Assembly: GCF_030687575.1 (NCBI RefSeq)
Contig: NZ_CP117439.1
Span: 1,178,001 to 1,242,000 of the forward strand
Length of the DNA stretch: 64,000 nt
Source: Pseudomonas sp. FP2309
GTDB taxonomy: Bacteria; Pseudomonadota; Gammaproteobacteria; Pseudomonadales; Pseudomonadaceae
Direction of reading: 5' to 3'
Shown: positions 34,674 to 43,308 of the stretch, piece after piece
How positions within the stretch are numbered: the stretch's first letter is position 1
How the letters are laid out: every line of letters begins with the position of its first letter
Notes under the pieces: model-generated
What the model was told of the DNA's origin: nothing
The model's database searches: none
Seen by the model: the letters and a program-made list of their open reading frames with translations, nothing else
Program-made: the position numbers and the translations under genes

Positions 34674-36551
34674 CTATAGACGGGTTATCGGCATGGCGCA
34701 GCCCACCTGCAGCAGTTGGGCGAAATCTTTTGCCGGTACGGCCTTGCTGAACAGAAACCCCTGGCCCTCCTCGCAGTTCTGGGCTCTGAGGAAATCCAGC
34801 TGCTCGGCGGTTTCCACGCCCTCGGCGATAATCGTGAGTTCGAGGCTCTTGCCCATGCCGATAATTGCGCTGATCAACTGGGCGTCCTGACTGTTGGCGT
34901 TCAGCCCGCGCACAAAGGACTGGTCGATTTTCAGCACATCGATCGGGAAGCGTCGCAGGTAGCTGAGGCTTGAGTAGCCTGTGCCGAAATCATCCAGGGC
35001 CAGGCGTATGCCCATGGCCTTGACCCTCTGCAGCGTTTCGACGGTCTCGTCGACGTTCTGCATCAGCACGCTTTCGGTGATTTCCAGCTCCAGCTGGGCG
35101 GGTGGCAGACCGGTTTGCTTAAGGATCGCTGTCAGCTTGTCGACAAAGTCCCGTTGACGAAAGTCGATGGCCGAGATGTTGACCGACACACACAGTGTCG
35201 GCAGGCCCATGACACGCCAGATCTGTGCCTGCTCACAGGCATGGCGCAGCACCCACTGGGTCAACGGCACGATCAGCCCGCTGTCTTCAGCCACGGGAAT
35301 GAAATCGGCCGGGCTCACCCAACCCACGCGCGGCCGGAACCAGCGTATCAGCGCCTCGGCACCGACGATTTTTCCGGATTTGAGCTCCAGTTTGGGCTGG
35401 TAATGCAGCACGAACTCATTACGCTCCAGGGCATGGCGGATAGCACTTTCCAGGTTTTGCTGGTGTTGGGCGCGCAAGTTCATGTCGTGGGTATAAAAAC
35501 TGAAGCCGTCCGGGCCGCGCTCTTTACTGGTGTGCATGGCGGTTTCCGCGTGCTTGATCAACTCCACCGCGGTACCGCTGTCGTTGGGGCAAATACTGAT
35601 GCCCAGGCTGGCGGTGATGCTCAGGTCATGCCCCGCGACATGCCGGGTGGCGCTGATGGCCTTGAGCAGTTTGTGGGCGATGTGTTGGGTTTGCTGGGGG
35701 TGTTGCACATCGTTGAGCAGCACCACGAACTCGTCGGAGCCATAGCGAAACACCGAGTCGGACTCACGTACCGCCGCCGTCAGGCTCTGGCTGACCTGTT
35801 GCAGCACGTCGTCCCCCGCCGGGTAGCCCAATGCGTTGTTGACGCGTTTAAAGCGGTCGAGGCCGATAAACATCACTGCCAGCTGGGTGTCATGGCGCCG
35901 GCCCAGGGCAATTGCCTGGGTCAGCCGATCGCCCAGCAGCGTGCTGTTGGGCAACTGGGTGAGGGCGTCGTATTGCAGCAGGTGCGAGACCTTGAGCAGC
36001 TCCTGCACACGTTCTTCGATGGTGCGCTCAAGGTTAATGACCTTGAGCGCGGCGTCCTGGGCGAGCTGCCACTTCCAGGTCAGGGCGCTGGCCATCTGGC
36101 GGATTTCCAACGGGTCGAAGGGCTTTTTCAGGATCAGCAACTGGTCGTTGTATTTCAACCTGGCTTCGATGGCTTCGAAGGAGTAGTCCGAATAGGCGGT
36201 GCATAGCGCGATTTGCAGGTTGGGGTCGACGTTCCACAGCGCTTCGATGGTTTGCAGGCCATCCCAGCCGGGCGGCATGCGCATGTCGATAAACACCAGT
36301 GCATAGGGCGCGTTGGCGGCCAGTGCCTGGTTCACCAGGGCGAGGGCTTCCTGGCCCTGGTAGGCGGAGTCAAGTACGAATGCTTGGCGCGGCGGGGCAG
36401 CGGTGGCGCCGAACAGGGTGGCTTCGAGGCTGTCCAGTGACGGTGCGCCCGCAGTATCGGCGCCCAGGATCTTGCGGAAGTCCTCATGGATAGACGCCGT
36501 GTCATCGACGATCAGGATCCGACGGTTGGCCCGCGTTGAATCCGGGTTCAT
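34674..36551 (-). CDS. REC-GGDEF-EAL response regulator (likely c-di-GMP phosphodiesterase)
   Basis: This is a 625-residue protein. The receiver domain (about 1-160) begins RRILIVDDTASIHEDFRKIL with Asp in FIDMRMPPGWDG. The GGDEF-like domain (about 190-355) has the signature RYGSDEFVVLL, in which the first Gly-Gly is replaced by Gly-Ser, so cyclase activity is doubtful. The EAL domain (about 365-620) keeps GAEALIRWFRP, LELEITESVL, ALDDFGTGYSSL, LKIDQSFV and IAEGVETAEQ. All expected catalytic positions look present, so c-di-GMP hydrolysis is likely. It is first in the minus-strand block, followed 26 nt later by the cytochrome peroxidase. The receiver resembles that of the REC-kinase. Confidence 0.88.
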   Translation of the reverse strand: MNPDSTRANRRILIVDDTASIHEDFRKILGADTAGAPSLDSLEATLFGATAAPPRQAFVLDSAYQGQEALALVNQALAANAPYALVFIDMRMPPGWDGLQTIEALWNVDPNLQIALCTAYSDYSFEAIEARLKYNDQLLILKKPFDPLEIRQMASALTWKWQLAQDAALKVINLERTIEERVQELLKVSHLLQYDALTQLPNSTLLGDRLTQAIALGRRHDTQLAVMFIGLDRFKRVNNALGYPAGDDVLQQVSQSLTAAVRESDSVFRYGSDEFVVLLNDVQHPQQTQHIAHKLLKAISATRHVAGHDLSITASLGISICPNDSGTAVELIKHAETAMHTSKERGPDGFSFYTHDMNLRAQHQQNLESAIRHALERNEFVLHYQPKLELKSGKIVGAEALIRWFRPRVGWVSPADFIPVAEDSGLIVPLTQWVLRHACEQAQIWRVMGLPTLCVSVNISAIDFRQRDFVDKLTAILKQTGLPPAQLELEITESVLMQNVDETVETLQRVKAMGIRLALDDFGTGYSSLSYLRRFPIDVLKIDQSFVRGLNANSQDAQLISAIIGMGKSLELTIIAEGVETAEQLDFLRAQNCEEGQGFLFSKAVPAKDFAQLLQVGCAMPITRL

Positions 36552-36771
36552 GGCGCGCCTCCCAACAGCAAAAGGTCCGACGGCATCACGACTCCTTCCC
36601 TGGTTCGACCTCAGGGCGAGGGCGCTGAGCGGTTATGACAGCATAGCTGAGCTCCCTTGAAATCGTCGGCCAGTTGGCGTCAAATCAACCCCGCGCCAAA
36701 AGCGAGGGAAGACGGCTTGGCACAAGGGAGCGATTCAGCTCAACTCAGTTCAATGTGAAGGCGCAGCAAGC

Positions 36772-38073
36772 ATGGATGAACCACTCGCGACGAAACCCAC
36801 TGTCCTGTTGGTCGACGATGAAGAGTCGATTCTCAACAGCCTGCGCCGTCTGTTGCGCGGCCAGCCCTTTGATGTGGTGCTGGCCGGCGGCGGTGCCCAG
36901 GCCCTGGAGATCATGGCCGCCCAGCCCATCGACCTGGTGATGAGCGACGCGCGCATGCCCGGCATGGATGGCGCGCAGTTGCTGGCCGAGGTCCATCGGC
37001 TGTATCCCGCCACCAGCCGCATTCTGCTCACCGGTTACGCCGACCTGCCGACGATCATCAAGGCGATCAACGAAGGGCAGATCCACCGTTATATCGCCAA
37101 GCCCTGGAACGACGACGAACTCAAGCTGATCCTGCAACAGGCCCTGGAACACCAGCGTCTGGAACGCCTGACCCACGAACAGAACGATCAGCTCAAGCTG
37201 TTGAACGCTACCCTGGAAAAGCGCGTGGCGGCGCGCACCAGTGAGCTGCAACAGACCGCCGACATGCTCGATCTGGCCTACGACGAGCTCAAACGCAGCT
37301 ACGTGACCGGTACCGAGGTGTTTTCGCTGCTGGCCAACCTGCGCCTGCCCAAAGCGAAACAGACCAACCGCCCGTTGATCGAGTTGGTGCGCGTGTATTG
37401 CGCTGCCCAGGGTATCGACGAAGCCAGTTCGCGCGACCTGGCCATGGCGGCCGCGTTGTACAACATCGGCAAGCTGAGCTGGAGCGACAGTATGTTGGTC
37501 GAGCCGGCCGACAAGCTGCACAGCACCGATCGCGAACGCTATCGTGGCTACCCGACCCAGAGCGAATCGCTGTTGATGACTCTGGAACCGATGAAGGATG
37601 CGGCGCGCATTATTCGCCATCACCAGGAGCGCTGGGATGGCAGCGGGTTCCCCGACCACCTCAAGGGCGACGCGATTCCGTTCGGTTCACGCCTGCTGAA
37701 ACTGGCAGTGGATTTCATCGAGTTGCAGAAAGGCTTGATTCTCGAACGGCATTTGAACAGTGATGAAGCGCTGTTATACATCCGTAAATACGCCGGGCGC
37801 CTGTACGACCCGGAACTGATCGATGACTTCGTCCAGGCCTGTGCGGCGTTTCTCAGTGATGTGACCCTGGGCGACCCTACCGTCAAAGTGTTGAGCACCC
37901 GTGAGCTGGCCGATGGCATGGTCCTGGCGCGCAACCTCAACGCCGATAACGGCATGTTGCTGCTTAACGCCGGCAAGGTGTTGAACCTGCCACTGGTGGA
38001 CAAGCTGATCGCGTTCGAAGCGATGGAAGGCGCCAAGTACAGCGTCTTTATCAAGGAACCGGACGAGGCGTGA
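36772..38073 (+). CDS. REC-HD-GYP-like response regulator with degenerate HD motif
   Basis: This is a 433-residue protein. The receiver domain (about 1-130) is RpfG-like (TVLLVDDEESILNSLRRLL, Asp in VMSDARMPGMDG). A coiled coil at about 135-165 links to an HD-GYP-like domain (about 180-430). The normal HD dyad reads YN here (AALYNIGKLSW), while the downstream HHQERWDGSGFP is intact. The metal-binding Asp is therefore missing and c-di-GMP hydrolysis is questionable; it may bind ligand or act structurally. It is divergent from the REC-GGDEF-EAL gene across a 220-nt gap. The next gene may start 4 nt after its stop. Confidence 0.85.
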   Translation: MDEPLATKPTVLLVDDEESILNSLRRLLRGQPFDVVLAGGGAQALEIMAAQPIDLVMSDARMPGMDGAQLLAEVHRLYPATSRILLTGYADLPTIIKAINEGQIHRYIAKPWNDDELKLILQQALEHQRLERLTHEQNDQLKLLNATLEKRVAARTSELQQTADMLDLAYDELKRSYVTGTEVFSLLANLRLPKAKQTNRPLIELVRVYCAAQGIDEASSRDLAMAAALYNIGKLSWSDSMLVEPADKLHSTDRERYRGYPTQSESLLMTLEPMKDAARIIRHHQERWDGSGFPDHLKGDAIPFGSRLLKLAVDFIELQKGLILERHLNSDEALLYIRKYAGRLYDPELIDDFVQACAAFLSDVTLGDPTVKVLSTRELADGMVLARNLNADNGMLLLNAGKVLNLPLVDKLIAFEAMEGAKYSVFIKEPDEA

Positions 38074-38112
38074 GCCGTGCTCCCTTATTGTTCAATTGAA
38101 GTCTTTTACTCG

Positions 38113-38526
38113 ATGCCCATGACTATCCGTATCGCCGCTGCACTGCTTATCAATGGCGCCGGCCAGACCCTGCTGGTGCGCAAGCGCGGCACTCAGGCGT
38201 TTATGCAACCGGGCGGCAAGATCGACGCCGGCGAACAACCTGCGCAGGCTCTGGCCCGCGAACTGTACGAAGAGCTGAACCTGCAGGTTGACCCTGAGCA
38301 CGCCGTTTACCTGGGCCAGTTTTCGGCACCGGCGGCCAATGAGCCAGGGTTTACCGTGCACGCCGAGTTGTTCAAGGTTCAGGTCGACGTGCAGGTGAGC
38401 CCCGCCGCCGAGATCGAAGAGATACGCTGGATCGACCCGACGGGTGATGGCGGCCTGCATTTGGCGCCGCTGACGCGTGACCTGATCCTGCCGTTCTATC
38501 GCTCGTCCCTGGCGATCCCGGCCTGA
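38113..38526 (+). CDS. Nudix hydrolase
   Basis: This protein of about 137 residues has a clear Nudix box GGKIDAGEQPAQALARELYE followed by EL (GX5EX7REUXEE), at about residues 33-55. The start IRIAAALLINGAGQTLLVRK gives the usual first beta strand. Nudix enzymes hydrolyse nucleoside diphosphates linked to other groups; the substrate is not predictable. Starts at 38113 or 38119 give the conventional N-terminus, but an upstream GTG at 38077 has a good ribosome-binding site (GAGG) and would add 12 residues. Its last base is the first base of the next gene's ATG, so the two are coupled. Confidence 0.88.
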   Translation: MPMTIRIAAALLINGAGQTLLVRKRGTQAFMQPGGKIDAGEQPAQALARELYEELNLQVDPEHAVYLGQFSAPAANEPGFTVHAELFKVQVDVQVSPAAEIEEIRWIDPTGDGGLHLAPLTRDLILPFYRSSLAIPA

Positions 38527-39032
38527 TGCTCATACGCGGGTTGGCGGCCAGTGACGCGCAGGCGTATCGGGCATTGATGCTGGAGGCGTATGGGGTGTAC
38601 CCGCAAGCCTTCACCTCCAGCGTGGCCGAGCGCGCGTCATTGCCCTTGAGCTGGTGGGAAAAGCGCCTGGACAACCCGCTGGACCGACTGCTCGGCGCAT
38701 TTGCCGGTGATCAACTGACGGGCATTGTCGGCCTGGCCTTCGAGCCACGGGAAAAGGCCCGGCACAAGGTGACGTTGTTCGGCATGTACGTGAACGCGGC
38801 CTATCAGCAACAAGGCCTGGGCCGTCGGTTGGTGGAGGCGGCGCTCGCGGATGCGCGCCAGCACCCGCGCCTCAAGGTCATTCAACTGACCGTCACCGCC
38901 GGCAACGACGCTGCGTTCGCGTTGTACCAGCGCTGCGGTTTTATCCAATATGGCCTGGAGCCTTTGGCCGTGCGGGTCGGCATTGAGTATTTCGACAAGA
39001 TCCACATGTGGCGCGAACTCAAGGGCGACTGA
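38526..39032 (+). CDS. GNAT family N-acetyltransferase
   Basis: This is a 168-residue protein with the GNAT acetyl-CoA fold. The conserved motif A is FGMYVNAAYQQQGLGRRLVE, with the Q-x-x-G-x-G/R pyrophosphate loop near residue 97, and the late beta strand VTAGNDAAFALYQRCGF lies near residue 122. It acetylates an amine on a small molecule, antibiotic or protein; the substrate is unknown. It starts on the last base of the Nudix stop. It is convergent with metR, 30 nt apart. Confidence 0.85.
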   Translation: MLIRGLAASDAQAYRALMLEAYGVYPQAFTSSVAERASLPLSWWEKRLDNPLDRLLGAFAGDQLTGIVGLAFEPREKARHKVTLFGMYVNAAYQQQGLGRRLVEAALADARQHPRLKVIQLTVTAGNDAAFALYQRCGFIQYGLEPLAVRVGIEYFDKIHMWRELKGD

Positions 39033-39062
39033 GAGTGCGCCACGCAAGCGGGGCGCGAAAAA

Positions 39063-39980
39063 TCAGCGCACCGCACTCACGCCATCCAGGGTCGAGAACG
39101 ACGTGTCTTTGGCCGTGAGCAAAAAGTCGCGCATATATGGCGCATCCAGCATGTCCGCGCGGATCCCCGCATACAGGGTCGCAAACAACCCTTTCTCACC
39201 CAGGCGCTTGGCTTTCACGTAGCCGCGCGAGCTGTATTCATGCAGCGCCCAATGGGGCATGCCACACACGCCACGACCGCTGGCCACCAGTTGCATCATC
39301 ATCACTGTGAGTTCCGAGGTGCGCACCTGGGCCGGTTCCACGTCGGCGGGTTCCAGGAAACGGGTGAAAATGTCCAGGCGGTCACGCTCCACCGGGTAAG
39401 TGATCAGGGTTTCGGTCAGCAGGTCTTCGGGCACGATGTAGGATTTGTTCGCCAGCGCATGCTGATTGGCCACGGCCAGCATGGCTTCGTAGGTGAACAG
39501 CGGCACATAGGTGATGCCCGGCAGCTCCAGCGGGTCGGAGGTCACCACCAGGTCCAGGTCACCACGGGCCAGCGCCGGCAGGGGGGCGAAAGCGAAACCT
39601 GAGGCCAGGTCCAGCTCGACCTCGGGCCAGGCGTCACGGAACTGGTCGATGGTCGGCATCAGCCACTGAAAGCAACTGTGGCACTCGATGGCCATGTGCA
39701 AACGCCCTGCGGTGCCGCCGGCCAACCGTGCAATATCGCGCTCGGCGCCGCGCAGCAAGGGCAGGGTGGCGTCGGCCAGTTGCAGCAGGCGCAACCCGGC
39801 GCTGGTAAAGCGCAGCGGCTTGGTCTTGCGCACGAACAACGGCATGCCCAGGCGTTCTTCCAGCTCTTTGAACTGATGGGACAGTGCCGATTGCGTCAGG
39901 TGCAGACGCTCGGCGGCTTCCACTAGGCTGTCGGACTCACGCAGCGCGTGCAGGGTCTTGAGGTGACGGATTTCGAGCAC
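39063..39980 (-). CDS. metR: MetR, LysR-family regulator of methionine biosynthesis
   Basis: This is a 305-residue LysR protein. The N-terminal winged helix is MLEIRHLKTLHALRESDSL and then LHLTQSALSHQFKELEERL. The effector domain carries AIECHSCFQWLMPTIDQF and LASGFAFAPLPALARGDLDL, both very like E. coli MetR (IECHSCIQWLTPALENF, ELDLVMTSD). MetR activates metE/metH and related genes with homocysteine as co-activator. The usual partner metE is not adjacent here; the divergent neighbour is an alpha/beta hydrolase. I could not find a clean MetR box (TGAAN5TTCA) in the 180-nt divergent gap. Confidence 0.88.
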   Translation of the reverse strand: MLEIRHLKTLHALRESDSLVEAAERLHLTQSALSHQFKELEERLGMPLFVRKTKPLRFTSAGLRLLQLADATLPLLRGAERDIARLAGGTAGRLHMAIECHSCFQWLMPTIDQFRDAWPEVELDLASGFAFAPLPALARGDLDLVVTSDPLELPGITYVPLFTYEAMLAVANQHALANKSYIVPEDLLTETLITYPVERDRLDIFTRFLEPADVEPAQVRTSELTVMMMQLVASGRGVCGMPHWALHEYSSRGYVKAKRLGEKGLFATLYAGIRADMLDAPYMRDFLLTAKDTSFSTLDGVSAVR

Positions 39981-40162
39981 GGGCTCTCCATGAAGACAAT
40001 TTGTGAAGAATTCGAATGGCGTGAGTTTGTCTCATGTTGCAAAGCCTGTCGACAGTGACCACCCGGCACTCTTCATCAAACTGTCATGGAACTGTGGCAG
40101 CGCGCTTGAACAAACTTCATCAGACTCGCGCTCTACTGGGGTTCTGCGTTTCGGTGTTTTTC

Positions 40163-41182
40163 ATGCGCGTGTTGCTTTTACTGGCCGCTTTCTTGTTCGG
40201 CCTGCCGTCTTTTGCGGCTTCTCGATGTGATGTCAATGTCCCGACCCAAACGGTCGACCTGGAAACGGTGAGCATCGCCTACCAGAGTATCGGCCGTGCC
40301 TCCGACCCCGCCTTGCTGCTGGTGATGGGCCTGGGCGGGCAGTTGATCCATTGGCCGGACGAAGTGGTCGTTGCGTTGTGCCAGCAAGGCTTTCGGGTGA
40401 TTCGCTACGACAACCGTGACGTGGGCCTGTCCACCTGGCGTCAGGCCCCGGCCAACGCCAACCTCACGTTTGAAGTGCTGCGCTACAAACTCGGTTTGCC
40501 GGTGGCGGCACCCTATACCCTGACCGATATGGCGGACGACGCGCTCGGGCTGATGGACGCGTTGCAGGTCCGGCAGTTCCACGTCCTGGGTGCGAGCATG
40601 GGCGGCATGATCGCCCAGCACCTGGCGGCCATGGCGCCGCAGCGGGTGGAGAGCCTGACCCTGATCATGACCAGCTCCGGTGCCGAAGGCCTGCCGGCGC
40701 CGAACGCGGCGCTGGTCCAGTTGCTGTCGCGGCGCGGCGCGCCCAACCGTGAAGTGGCCTTGGAACAACAGGCCGACTTGCTGGCCGCATTGGGCAGCCC
40801 GAATGTGAAGGACGACCGCCAGGCCTTGCTGCACCAGGCGGCGCTGTCCTACGACCGCGCCTTCAACCCCGAAGGCGTGAAACGTCAGATCATGGCGATC
40901 CTTGCCGAGCCGAGCCGCGTGCCCTTGCTGAACCAGTTGCGCGTGCCGACGCTGGTCGTGCACGGCACCGCCGACCCGTTGTTGCCGGTGATGCATGGCG
41001 TGCACTTGGCGGCGCATATCCAGGGCAGCCAATTGAAGCTGATTCCCGGCATGGCCCATCGTTTCCAGGAAGCTTTCAAGGCGCCGCTGCTGACCGCGGT
41101 GCTGCCGTACCTGCAAGCCCATCGCGAAGACACGGCCCATTGGGCGCAGATTGATCAGGTGGCGCCTGCGAAGCTGTTGTGA
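40163..41182 (+). CDS. Secreted alpha/beta hydrolase
   Basis: This is a 339-residue hydrolase. The start at 40163 gives a standard signal peptide ([18 protein letters not shown]); the open frame continues 43 codons upstream but without signal character. The fold shows [15 protein letters not shown] (oxyanion region), [10 protein letters not shown], the nucleophile elbow [10 protein letters not shown] near residue 152, the acid HGTADPLLP near 275, and the His in MAHRFQEAF near 305. An intact Ser-Asp-His triad supports esterase or lactonase-type activity in the periplasm. It is divergent from metR and 54 nt ahead of the FrnE-like gene. The substrate is unknown. Confidence 0.85.
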   Translation: MRVLLLLAAFLFGLPSFAASRCDVNVPTQTVDLETVSIAYQSIGRASDPALLLVMGLGGQLIHWPDEVVVALCQQGFRVIRYDNRDVGLSTWRQAPANANLTFEVLRYKLGLPVAAPYTLTDMADDALGLMDALQVRQFHVLGASMGGMIAQHLAAMAPQRVESLTLIMTSSGAEGLPAPNAALVQLLSRRGAPNREVALEQQADLLAALGSPNVKDDRQALLHQAALSYDRAFNPEGVKRQIMAILAEPSRVPLLNQLRVPTLVVHGTADPLLPVMHGVHLAAHIQGSQLKLIPGMAHRFQEAFKAPLLTAVLPYLQAHREDTAHWAQIDQVAPAKLL

Positions 41183-41236
41183 GGTGGTGTATCGTGCAGC
41201 CTTTGCGGCGTATTACTGCTAACGAGGTTGCCTGTC

Positions 41237-41890
41237 ATGAGTACTCCCCTGAAAATCGATTTCGTCAGCGACGTGTCGTGCCCCTGGTGCATTATCGGCC
41301 TGCGTGGCCTGACCGAAGCCCTCGACCAACTGGGTGCCGAGGTGCAGGCCGAGATCCATTTCCAGCCGTTCGAACTGAACCCGAACATGCCCGCCATCGG
41401 TCAGAATATCGTCGAACACATCACTGAAAAGTACGGATCGAGCGCCGAAGAGTCCCAGGCCACCCGTGCGCGCATCCGCGACATGGGCGCGGCGCTGGGA
41501 TTTGCCTTTCGCACTGACGGACAAAGCCGTATCTACAACACCTTCGATGCCCACCGCCTGCTGCATTGGGCCGGTTTGGAGGGCTTGCAGTACAACCTCA
41601 AGGAAGCGCTGTTCAAGGCTTACTTCAGCGATGGCCAGGACCCCTCCGACCACGCCACCCTGGCGATGATCGCCGAGGGCGTGGGCCTGGACATCAAGCG
41701 CGCCGCCGAAATTCTCGCCAGCGATGAATACGCCGCTCAAGTGCGTGAGCAAGAGCAGCTGTGGGTCTCCCGTGGCGTGAGTTCGGTGCCGACCATTGTG
41801 TTCAACGATCAGTACGCCGTGAGCGGCGGCCAGCCGGCCGAAGCGTTTGTCGGTGCGATTCGTCAGATCATCAACGAAGCGAAATCCTGA
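41237..41890 (+). CDS. FrnE-like DsbA-family oxidoreductase
   Basis: This is a 217-residue thioredoxin-fold protein with no signal peptide, matching the cytoplasmic DsbA/FrnE (2-hydroxychromene-2-carboxylate isomerase-like) group. The active site CPWC lies at about residues 15-18 (SDVSCPWCIIG). The cis-proline loop is SSVPTIVFNDQYAVSGGQPA near residue 185, with the helical insertion between. The ATG at 41237 has a GAGG 9 nt upstream. Such proteins catalyse dithiol-disulfide exchange and often relate to oxidative stress. It is followed by a structured spacer and the arginase-like gene. Confidence 0.9.
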   Translation: MSTPLKIDFVSDVSCPWCIIGLRGLTEALDQLGAEVQAEIHFQPFELNPNMPAIGQNIVEHITEKYGSSAEESQATRARIRDMGAALGFAFRTDGQSRIYNTFDAHRLLHWAGLEGLQYNLKEALFKAYFSDGQDPSDHATLAMIAEGVGLDIKRAAEILASDEYAAQVREQEQLWVSRGVSSVPTIVFNDQYAVSGGQPAEAFVGAIRQIINEAKS

Positions 41891-41953
41891 CCCCGCTCAC
41901 ACACTGCCCCCTCATCGTCCCCAAGCAACCCCTGGCCCGGCCCTTGCATTGAC

Positions 41954-41998
41954 CCCCTAAAGCCCATCCGGTCTGCGGATGGGCGCTGCCATTAGGGG
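41954..41998 (+). promoter_or_regulatory. Nested stem-loop leader covering the ribosome-binding site of the arginase-like gene
   Basis: An inner perfect stem GCCCATCCG-GTCTG-CGGATGGGC (41962-41984) is enclosed by an outer stem CCCCTAA (41954-41960) with TTAGGGG (41992-41998). The right outer arm includes AGGGG, the only Shine-Dalgarno-like sequence before the TTG start at 42011. Folding would therefore hide it. It could be a translational switch or a terminator-like remnant of the preceding gene. It does not match the guanidine-II (ACGR loops) pattern. Confidence 0.45.
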
Positions 41999-42010
41999 TG
42001 AAACATTACC

Positions 42011-42931
42011 TTGAATATCCTTGATCTCGACCACAGCCTCACGGCTCAGGCGCCGATTGCGCGGCGCTTGGCCAGTGGCCGTGCCACCCGCATCGACCTG
42101 TTGGACCTGGGCCCCAAATTGCGCCTGTGGTCCACCGAGAAAACCTGGAAGCGCTTCGCCGAGCGCCTGGCCAAACGGCCACGGCCCACGGACGCGCGGC
42201 CGGAAATCCTGTTTGTCGGCTCCGGCGATTATCACCATCTCACGCCTGCGTTCCTCGCCGACCTCAAAGAGCCCATCAGCCTGATCCACTTCGATAACCA
42301 CCCGGACTGGGTGCGCTTTGCGCCCAAGCGCCACTGTGGCTCGTGGGTCAACCGCGCGCTGAAAATGCCGGCGATCAAACGCATCGTCACGCTCGGGCCA
42401 TGCAGCGACGATCTGCATAACCCGCAACTGCGCGGCGGCAACCTGAGTGCCCTCAAGCGCGGGCATTTGCAGCTGTTTCCGTGGCAGCACCCGCCGTCGA
42501 AAGTGTGGGGAAGGGTCGGCGATGGCGCCGGTCACCAGCAGCAGGAAAACTACCTGCACTGGCGCAATCTGGCGGAGTTGGACTGGACGGCGTTTCTTGA
42601 GCAGATGATCACCAGCCTGCCTACCGAGGCGATCTGGATCACTGTCGACAAAGACGTCCTGGCCAGCGAAGACGCGGCCACCAATTGGGACCAGGGCGGT
42701 ATGCGCCTGAGCCATCTGCTGCAAGCCCTGCGGGCGTTGGCGGCGCGCAAGCGCATCATCGGCATCGATGTGTGCGGCGAGTTCGCCGCGCCGGCGTTCA
42801 GCAACGCCTTCAAACGCTGGGAAGCCAAGTCCGACCAGCCGCCGCCGGAGCGCTGGAACCCTGAAGATTTGCAGCGCAATGCCGCCACCAATGAAGCCTT
42901 GATCGAGCTGTTTGAGGAGCTGTTCCCGTGA
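42011..42931 (+). CDS. Arginase-family (ureohydrolase-like) protein
   Basis: This is a 306-residue protein with the ureohydrolase fold. Metal-binding signatures appear in altered form: GSGDYHHLT near residue 76, HFDNHPDW near 98 (DAHxD-like) and WITVDKDVL near 216 (DxDxxD-like). Arginases, agmatinases and formimidoylglutamases cleave guanidino or amidino groups with two Mn ions. The substrate-binding parts differ too much to choose one. The start is TTG at 42011; no ATG fits. It overlaps the first SMR-like transporter by 4 nt, so an amine or guanidine-derived product may be exported by the pair that follows. That role is inference. Confidence 0.75.
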   Translation: MNILDLDHSLTAQAPIARRLASGRATRIDLLDLGPKLRLWSTEKTWKRFAERLAKRPRPTDARPEILFVGSGDYHHLTPAFLADLKEPISLIHFDNHPDWVRFAPKRHCGSWVNRALKMPAIKRIVTLGPCSDDLHNPQLRGGNLSALKRGHLQLFPWQHPPSKVWGRVGDGAGHQQQENYLHWRNLAELDWTAFLEQMITSLPTEAIWITVDKDVLASEDAATNWDQGGMRLSHLLQALRALAARKRIIGIDVCGEFAAPAFSNAFKRWEAKSDQPPPERWNPEDLQRNAATNEALIELFEELFP

Positions 42932-43308
42932 GCCTGACCGTGGTGTTGCTGGTGGCGTTTTCCATCGTGCTCGATGTGATCGGCCAGTTGTGTTTCAAGC
43001 TCGGCCTGGACCGCTTGCCTGAACTGGACGGTGGCTTTCGCCTGAGTGCGTTCTGGGGCCAGGTGTTCAATGCGCCGTTGTTGTGGGCGGGTATCGGGGC
43101 CTACGTCATCGAGTTTTTCGTCTGGCTCGAAGCCTTGTCCCGTGCGCCGTTGAGCCTGTTGTTTCCGGCTGCGGCGCTGGCCTATTGCGGGGTGGTGCTG
43201 GTGGGCAAAGTGGTGCTGGGGGAAACCGTCAGCCGGCGTCGCTGGCTGGGTACGTTGGTGATTACCCTTGGCGTGATGTTGGTGGCAATTGCAGGGAGTC
43301 AGGCATGA
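42928..43308 (+). CDS. EamA/SMR-type small transporter, subunit 1
   Basis: This 126-residue protein has four transmembrane helices, the size of a small multidrug resistance (SMR) subunit or an ArnE/MdtI-like half transporter. The start GTG (MSLTVVLLVAF) overlaps the arginase-like stop. The glutamate in YVIEFFVWLEALSRAPLSLL sits in a helix in the middle of the protein; GETVSRRRWLGT precedes the last helix. It overlaps the next gene by 4 nt. Paired SMR genes usually form heterodimers (EbrAB, MdtIJ), so this and the next gene likely act together. Polyamine or cation export is a guess from the neighbourhood. Confidence 0.8.
   Translation: MSLTVVLLVAFSIVLDVIGQLCFKLGLDRLPELDGGFRLSAFWGQVFNAPLLWAGIGAYVIEFFVWLEALSRAPLSLLFPAAALAYCGVVLVGKVVLGETVSRRRWLGTLVITLGVMLVAIAGSQA

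Noticed and set aside
39981..40162. MetR box in the metR divergent gap
   Set aside because: TGAA and TTC words occur, but none form TGAA-N5-TTCA with correct spacing.
41954..41998. Guanidine-II (mini-ykkC) riboswitch before the arginase-like gene
   Set aside because: The class needs two hairpins with ACGR loops; here the loop is GTCTG and the hairpins are nested.
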